DNA of 64,000 bases, from the NCBI RefSeq assembly GCF_037969765.1, contig NZ_CP150207.1, positions 1,784,001 through 1,848,000 of the forward strand. Direction: 5' to 3'. Of the stretch, positions 59,077-64,000 are shown piece after piece (positions within the stretch are counted from its first letter, which is position 1; every line of letters starts with the position of its first letter). The DNA comes from Paenibacillus sp. FSL W8-0186. Its GTDB lineage: Bacteria > Bacillota > Bacilli > Paenibacillales > Paenibacillaceae. The notes under the pieces were generated by a model, which saw only the letters and a program-made list of their open reading frames with translations, was not told the DNA's origin and did not search any database. The translations under genes were made by a program, and so were the position numbers.

Positions 59077-60378
59077 TTGGAACGCTGGTTGGATTTGGGG
59101 CAAAGAAAGCAGCTATTGCCTTTTGGACAGCAGTTCGGCAGATGGAGCGACGGGACGGAGATGATATCCCTCGCGCTTTGCGGAGGCGACGGCGGGGAAG
59201 GCATCGCAGAGCTGGATGCAGTGCTGCGAAGGGCAAGGATGAAGCCGGAGCTTCCCGGTGCCGAAAGCGGAGGCGATCGCCAAGGCTGCCAGCCGCTGCG
59301 GGATTGGCTATCGGCCGCCTATACAGAAGAAGAGGGCTGCCGTACGGATTCAAGCCAGCTGCTGCTGACTGGCGGCAGTGCTGAAGCGATGGATATCATC
59401 CTGCGCTGGTGCCTGAACATTGGCGGCACAGTGCTGCTGGAGACGCCGGCGTCGCCGGAGATGCTGGAAGCGGTTCGCCAGCAGGGCGGTCAGGCTATTC
59501 TCATACCGTGCGATAAAGAAGGGATGCTGATAGAAGCGCTGGCGCGTGAAATTGAGAGAGAGCGGCCGTCGCTTATTTATGTCGCGCCCCGGTACTCCAA
59601 TCCTTCGGGCCGGGTATGGAGCGAGCAACGTCAGGGGGACCTGCTGCGTTTGGCAGCCCGTCATGCCCTGCTGGTGGTTGAAGATGACTGTGCGGGAGCC
59701 ATTCCGTTTAGAAGCAAGGCTGCCGGGGATAGGGCCGCAGAGGAACTGGCAGGGGCTGCAGCTGAACCGCAAACGCTGTATCGGCTGCGCCAGAAAGAGG
59801 CTCCCTTATCGTCCGGGGCTGAGGTGGTGGGCATCGGGTCATTTCAGGCTACGGCGTTCCCGTCTTTGCCTGTTGCCTGGATCCGGGGCAGCGAGCGCTC
59901 GATTGAAGCATTGACCCATATCCGGACCGCCATGCGAAAACGCTTGAAGGCTCCGGATATGGAGAAGGCGGCCTATGAGCAGCGTCTCTATGCGCTGCTC
60001 AGTGCTCCGGCGTTCTCTTGGCCGGAGCATGCCGCGCGGCTGGCGGCGGAGTATGCCGCCCGACGCGCAGCCATGCTGGAGCAGCTACGGGAGCAGCCCG
60101 CGTGGCACGGCGCCAGCTTTGAAGAGCCGCAGGGCGGGCTCTTCCTCTGGCTGCGCCTGCCGCCGGGCCTGTGCTCCGAAGCGCTGCTCCGCGCGGCGCT
60201 GCCGAAGGGCGCCGCGTTCATGCCCGGCGCGCGCTGTTACGCCGCCGGGGCCGGGGCACCGCCGGATGGGGACGCCATCCGGCTGACGTACGCGGCGCAC
60301 AGCGCAGCGCGGCTGCGCCGGGGCCTGGCGCGGATCGCGGAGGCGATCGCGGAGTTCACGGCGCGCGGCCTAGGCTGA
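59077..60378 (+). CDS. Aminotransferase class I/II-fold protein lacking the PLP lysine
   Basis: The protein has 433 residues. It looks like the C-terminal aminotransferase domain of MocR/GntR-type regulators without the HTH. YVAPRYSNPSGR and LLVVEDDCAGAIPF carry the expected Asn and Asp. At the Schiff-base site, where the family has GSFSKT, this protein reads GSFQAT, so no lysine is there. The frame is intact. TTG at 59077 lies eight bases after GGAGG. The 3' third is unusually GC-rich. It is either a non-catalytic PLP-fold protein or one decaying in function. Confidence 0.75.
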   Translation: MERWLDLGQRKQLLPFGQQFGRWSDGTEMISLALCGGDGGEGIAELDAVLRRARMKPELPGAESGGDRQGCQPLRDWLSAAYTEEEGCRTDSSQLLLTGGSAEAMDIILRWCLNIGGTVLLETPASPEMLEAVRQQGGQAILIPCDKEGMLIEALAREIERERPSLIYVAPRYSNPSGRVWSEQRQGDLLRLAARHALLVVEDDCAGAIPFRSKAAGDRAAEELAGAAAEPQTLYRLRQKEAPLSSGAEVVGIGSFQATAFPSLPVAWIRGSERSIEALTHIRTAMRKRLKAPDMEKAAYEQRLYALLSAPAFSWPEHAARLAAEYAARRAAMLEQLREQPAWHGASFEEPQGGLFLWLRLPPGLCSEALLRAALPKGAAFMPGARCYAAGAGAPPDGDAIRLTYAAHSAARLRRGLARIAEAIAEFTARGLG

Positions 60379-60445
60379 GCGGAGGCGAAGCTCCGGCGGT
60401 ACTTGGCCGTGCCCGGCTGCGGTGCTGGCAGGGCTTAGCGCCTGC

Positions 60446-61213
60446 TTAATCGTCCGCCGGCTCCAAGACCTCCGCCGCCGCGGCAGCCGCTGTCGCGCCC
60501 GCTGGCATGCCCTCAATGACGGCGGCATACTCGTGCAGCGCCTTGACGCCGGCCGGTGTCAAGGCGTAGCGCCCCCGCGCTACCCGGTCGAACCAGCCGT
60601 AGTAGTTGCGCTGCAGAATATCCGCCGCCGTGCCAACGCCGCTGCTGGCGCGAACCTCGCGCGGCGCCATGATGCCGCCGTCCCGCAGCGCGCTGGCGAC
60701 CCGCAGGGCCCGTTCGCGGTAAGCTGTCACCAGCTTCTTCCCATGGCTGCCGCCGACATTGTAGTCCCCGCTTCGCTCATGGAACTCATGCAGCAGGCGC
60801 GCTGCACGTGTCTTGATAACTTTTGGGGCGGGGACAAATACTTTATCGCCAGGCGAGCATAACACCTCGATAAACGGGCTTTTTGTTTTATAGCGGGTCA
60901 CCGTGATCAGGCCGAGGCCAAGCTTGCGGCACAGAAGGGTGATCTCGTTCCACTTCTGATTATGCGCTCCCTTTTTAGGGCGATTGCGCTCTACGGCCAG
61001 ATATACCTCGCTGCTAAGCTTTTGTCTCTCCAGACCTTGAAGCAGCAGCGAAAGATTGAACGTCTTCTTCAATTCGACGATTAGCGGCTCCTCCTGGTCC
61101 GGATGGATGCCGACGAGATCGCAGTGGCGAACCTCGCTGCGAATGACGTAACCCCGCGCCTCAAAAAAGGCTTTCAGCGGAGCATACAATTCGGTCTCAT
61201 GCTGAACGGCCAT
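60446..61213 (-). CDS. DUF2161 PD-(D/E)XK nuclease-like protein
   Basis: The protein has 255 residues. The N-half holds a PD-(D/E)XK core: an upstream Glu (HETELYAPLKAFFEARGY), Asp in HCDLVGI, and Glu-x-Lys in LIVELKKTF. The C-half is basic and has a winged-helix look (ALRDGGIMAPREVRASSGVGTAADILQRNYYGWFDR), ending in a poly-Ala/Glu tail. The DUF2161 family is annotated as a putative phosphodiesterase; substrate is unknown. RBS AAAGGAAG precedes the ATG. It converges on the aminotransferase-like gene. Confidence 0.8.
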   Translation of the reverse strand: MAVQHETELYAPLKAFFEARGYVIRSEVRHCDLVGIHPDQEEPLIVELKKTFNLSLLLQGLERQKLSSEVYLAVERNRPKKGAHNQKWNEITLLCRKLGLGLITVTRYKTKSPFIEVLCSPGDKVFVPAPKVIKTRAARLLHEFHERSGDYNVGGSHGKKLVTAYRERALRVASALRDGGIMAPREVRASSGVGTAADILQRNYYGWFDRVARGRYALTPAGVKALHEYAAVIEGMPAGATAAAAAAEVLEPADD

Positions 61214-61594
61214 GATCCGATCTTCCTTTCTGCAGGTTGCTGGGTGCTAGGATTAAATTATATCATAACCCAGCTTTTGCTATGGAAGGTAATCCGGCGC
61301 GTATTTTAACAATCCCAATTATTCCGATGGAAATATTTTTTGGCGCTGAAAATGGTCAACTTCTTCCTTCGATCCGCATAGGTATGTAATACGCTTTTTC
61401 TAAAAACATAGATTGATCCATCTCCAGTCTGATCTGCTGCTTTACGCAAGCAAAAGCAGTTGAACGCGGTCTGTCCACGGAGTAAACGCGTTGAGATAGA
61501 CATTTCATTTTACATGGAGGCTCCAGTTAGTTCAGCAAGGATCACCGGTCGGGGAGGCATTTTGCCCCAAGCGGAAGTACAGGAGGTACCGAAC
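61214..61594. other. Divergent intergenic region between DUF2161 and prkA genes
   Basis: It holds a hairpin, GCTGGGT (61239-61245) with ACCCAGC (61268-61274), with a minus-strand TATAAT (61257-61262) in its loop that could be the DUF2161 gene's -10. The prkA RBS AGGAGG lies at 61581-61586. I found no convincing late-sporulation promoter or further gene in it. Confidence 0.4.
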
Positions 61595-63490
61595 ATGGAC
61601 ATTTTCAGACGTATTGCAGCTTACCGTGCGGAAAGCGATTCTCTGGCATGGAGCGGCACTTTTAAGGACTATATCGAGCTGTTGGCCAAGGATCCCTCCC
61701 CTGCTATGACTGCCCATGCCCGAGTATATGAAATGATTGAGTCATACGGAATCGAGGAGGTAAACGGGCGCAAGCGGTATAAATTTTTTGAACAGGAAAT
61801 CTTTGGCCTCGATCAGGCGATCGAAAAGCTGGTGGAGGAGTATTTTCATTCGGCGGCCCGGCGTCTTGACGTGCGCAAGCGGATTTTATTGCTGATGGGA
61901 CCGGTAAGCGGCGGGAAATCTACACTGGTCACCTTGTTAAAAAGAGGGCTGGAGAAGTTCTCCCGAACCGACAAAGGTGCGGTTTACGCGATTTCGGGCT
62001 GCCCTATGCATGAGGACCCGCTGCATCTGGTCCCGCATGAGCTGCGCCCCGAGGTGGAGCAGGCGTTGAACGTTCGGATTGAAGGCAATTTATGCCCCGT
62101 CTGCCAGATGAAGCTGAAGACGGAGTACGGCGGAGATATCGAGCGTGTTGCCGTGGAGAGGGTGCTGCTTACGGAAGAAGGGCGCGTCGGCATTGGCACC
62201 TTCAGCCCCTCCGATCCGAAGTCGCAGGACATTGCCGACCTGACGGGGAGCATTGATTTTTCTACCATTACGGAATACGGCTCCGAATCCGACCCGCGGG
62301 CCTATCGCTTCGATGGGGAGCTAAACAAGGCTAATCGCGGCATTATGGAGTTTCAGGAGATGCTGAAATGCGACGAGAAGTTCCTCTGGAATCTATTGTC
62401 CCTGACGCAGGAAGGGAACTTCAAGGCTGGCCGGTTTGCGCTGATTAGCGCTGACGAAATGATCATTGCTCACACGAACGAATCGGAATACAGGGCCTTT
62501 ATCGCGAATAAGAAAAATGAGGCGCTGCAGTCGCGGATGATCGTCATGCCGATCCCTTACAATCTCAAGGTGTCGCAGGAGGAGAAGATTTATGCGAAGC
62601 TCATCGGCCAAAGCGATATGAGGCACGTGCATATTGCTCCCCATGCGCTCCGCTCGGCCGCCATATTCTCGGTCTTGACCCGGCTGAAGGAGACGAAAAA
62701 ACAGGGCGTCGATCTCGTGAAGAAGATGCGCCTGTACGACGGGGAAGAAGTCGAGGGTTATAAGGATGCCGATCTGAAGGAGCTGCAGAACGAATATTTG
62801 GAGGAGGGCATGTCCGGCGTCGATCCGCGGTACGTCATCAATCGCATATCCAGCGCGCTCATCAAGCAGGATTTACACTGCATGGGAGCGTTGGATATCC
62901 TCAGAGCGATTAAGGATGGACTTGATCAGCATGCTTCAATTACGAAGGAGGAGCGCGAGCGTTACCTCAATTTTATCAGCATCGCCCGCAAGGAATTCGA
63001 CGAACTGGCCAAGAAGGAAGTGCAGAAGGCGTTTGTCTACTCTTTTGAAGAGTCGGCAAAAACACTGTTCGAGAACTATCTTGATAATATAGAGGCATTC
63101 TGCAACTGGAGCAAAATCCGCGACCCGCTGACCGATGAGGAGCTGGATCCCGACGAGCGGCTGATGCGGTCCATCGAGGAGCAGATCGGCATCTCCGAAA
63201 ATGCGAAAAAAGCATTTCGCGAGGAAATTCTGATCCGGATTTCGGCCTATTCGCGGAAAGGGCGTAAATTTCAATACAATCATCATGACCGGTTGCGGGA
63301 AGCGATCGAGAAGAAGCTATTCGCTGACCTGAAGGATATCGTCAAAATTACGACGTCCACAAAAACCCCGGACGAAAATCAGCTCAAACGGATCAACGAG
63401 GTCAGTAAGCGGCTGATCGATGAGCACGGCTATTGCCCGGTTTGCGCGAATGAACTGCTGCGTTATGTAGGCAGCCTGCTGAACCGTTGA
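61595..63490 (+). CDS. prkA: PrkA serine protein kinase / AAA+ protein
   Basis: The protein has 631 residues, the family length. The AAA-type ATPase has Walker A GPVSGGKST (about 108-116), and a Walker-B-like acidic stretch in NRGIMEFQEMLK. Zinc-like cysteines are in GCPMHEDPLHLVP and NLCPVCQMKLK. The C-terminal kinase-like domain ends with YCPVCANELLRY. In Bacillus PrkA acts in sporulation, and later work describes protease-like activity. The chosen start is ATG at 61595 after AGGAGG; a longer upstream frame lacks an RBS. Confidence 0.95.
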   Translation: MDIFRRIAAYRAESDSLAWSGTFKDYIELLAKDPSPAMTAHARVYEMIESYGIEEVNGRKRYKFFEQEIFGLDQAIEKLVEEYFHSAARRLDVRKRILLLMGPVSGGKSTLVTLLKRGLEKFSRTDKGAVYAISGCPMHEDPLHLVPHELRPEVEQALNVRIEGNLCPVCQMKLKTEYGGDIERVAVERVLLTEEGRVGIGTFSPSDPKSQDIADLTGSIDFSTITEYGSESDPRAYRFDGELNKANRGIMEFQEMLKCDEKFLWNLLSLTQEGNFKAGRFALISADEMIIAHTNESEYRAFIANKKNEALQSRMIVMPIPYNLKVSQEEKIYAKLIGQSDMRHVHIAPHALRSAAIFSVLTRLKETKKQGVDLVKKMRLYDGEEVEGYKDADLKELQNEYLEEGMSGVDPRYVINRISSALIKQDLHCMGALDILRAIKDGLDQHASITKEERERYLNFISIARKEFDELAKKEVQKAFVYSFEESAKTLFENYLDNIEAFCNWSKIRDPLTDEELDPDERLMRSIEEQIGISENAKKAFREEILIRISAYSRKGRKFQYNHHDRLREAIEKKLFADLKDIVKITTSTKTPDENQLKRINEVSKRLIDEHGYCPVCANELLRYVGSLLNR

Positions 63491-63520
63491 TTCAGCAAAT
63501 AGGCTGATGAATTCGCAACT

Positions 63521-63563
63521 CTCTGCTAGAATTGGATGGGCTCAATTCTAGCAGAGTTTTTTG
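63521..63563 (+). terminator. Terminator of prkA
   Basis: CTCTGCTAGAATTG pairs exactly with CAATTCTAGCAGAG around an 8-base loop, followed by TTTTTTG. Confidence 0.95.
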
Positions 63564-63698
63564 TGCTGGGTATTTTATTGTTAAATTATTTAATATTGGT
63601 CTTTCATTATCAGGGAGTAGAGGGTTATACTAGTAAAAAAGTCGCTGTTAGAAATGTCACAAATAAAAAAACATTGACTAGAAGGAGTATATTTTAAC

Positions 63699-64000
63699 AT
63701 GATTGATCTTTCTCCAGCAAGAGCTAAACAGGTTGCATTCATCGGCATAACCGAAAGTGATCTCGACTTATTAAGGGACTATAGACCTATATTTGAAAAA
63801 GTAGTCGAAGAAATAGTGACTCGTTTCTATGAGCATTTGCAGCGGGATCCGGAATTGCTAGACCTGATTAATCGCCACAGCACGATTGAGCGGTTAAAGC
63901 AGACACAGCGCCAATACTGGCTGTCCCTTGCTGAAGGAATATTGACGGAGCCGTTTATCGACCAGCGTATCCGCATCGGAAAGATCCATTCCCATATCGG
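63699..64000 (+). CDS. Globin-coupled sensor (protoglobin domain), 3'-truncated by window
   Basis: Only the first 100 residues are present. They form the start of a HemAT-like sensor globin: FIGITESDLDLLRDYRPIFEKVV, RFYEHL and LKQTQRQYWLSL, and the segment R-I-G-x2-H-x2-I-G in IRIGKIHSHIG, whose first His is the likely proximal haem ligand. The output domain (methyl-accepting chemotaxis or diguanylate cyclase) lies outside the window. The ATG at 63699 follows AAGGAG at a slightly long spacing. Confidence 0.85.
   Translation, partial: MIDLSPARAKQVAFIGITESDLDLLRDYRPIFEKVVEEIVTRFYEHLQRDPELLDLINRHSTIERLKQTQRQYWLSLAEGILTEPFIDQRIRIGKIHSHI

Noticed and set aside
61460..61594. Upstream extension of prkA
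   Set aside because: The extra frame lacks an RBS, while AGGAGG is well placed before the ATG at 61595, giving the normal 631-residue length.
1..64000. tRNA, rRNA, CRISPR arrays, insertion sequences and attachment sites
   Set aside because: I found no cloverleaf, rRNA segment, regular repeat-spacer pattern, transposase or flanking repeats in the window.

Overview
The window looks like chromosomal DNA of a spore-forming, low-to-mid-GC Firmicute, most likely Paenibacillus or a close relative. The signs are a mutS2-yshE pair, ytxC beside a T-box-controlled thrS, a Spo0E-type phosphatase, CotF-type coat proteins, PrkA, LiaFSR, a SAM-riboswitch met operon, the futalosine menaquinone enzyme MqnC, and two large sugar-uptake clusters run by a YesMN-type two-component system and a LacI repressor. 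I see no rRNA, tRNA, CRISPR array, insertion sequence or prophage. Genus-level placement is inference from gene content and gene order.

Layout. 1-8.1 kb: end of a coiled-coil protein, a CuA-motif lipoprotein, a 4-TM holin-like protein, then mutS2, yshE-like DUF350, a 30-residue membrane peptide, a zinc-ribbon protein and an MFS transporter, facing a FAD oxidoreductase. 8.3-15.8 kb: two spore coat proteins, an Lrp regulator with its aminotransferase, a Spo0E-like phosphatase, an operon-like run (cobalamin adenosyltransferase, RluA, ArsC/Spx-like, 5'-3' exonuclease, phosphodiester glycosidase) and a DUF3055 protein. 15.8-18.4 kb: a promoter-plus-terminator unit, an HRDC protein and corA with a long leader carrying a 40-codon upstream ORF. 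18.4-27.9 kb: SAM-riboswitch metA-metI-metC, mqnC, ytxC, T-box thrS, a 3D-domain protein whose start lies in a hairpin, and a small SASP-like gene behind a sigma-G-type promoter.

28-35.9 kb is a cell-envelope stress block: liaFSR, htrA, an OmpR-type two-component pair and ispH. 36-44.3 kb: yesMN-type system, solute-binding lipoprotein, two permeases and a DUF5060/DUF4038 glycosidase. After aroF (DAHP synthase) comes a second sugar locus (45.7-54.3 kb): lacI, binding protein, two permeases, a GH94 glycoside phosphorylase and a mutarotase-fold protein. This suggests import of a beta-linked disaccharide and its phosphorolysis inside the cell. 54.4-64 kb: serC, trmL, a maltose-type acetyltransferase, abrB, a 35-residue membrane peptide, a second phosphodiester glycosidase with a coiled-coil membrane partner, an aminotransferase-fold protein lacking its lysine, a DUF2161 nuclease-like protein, prkA, and the start of a globin-coupled sensor cut by the window end.

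The most interesting signals are the upstream ORF of corA, whose acidic/proline start recalls the enterobacterial Mg2+-sensing leader MgtL; the hairpin over the Shine-Dalgarno and start codon of the 3D-domain gene; the lysine-less aminotransferase; the promoter immediately followed by a terminator at 15.9 kb; and several small genes not noticed by length-limited gene finding.
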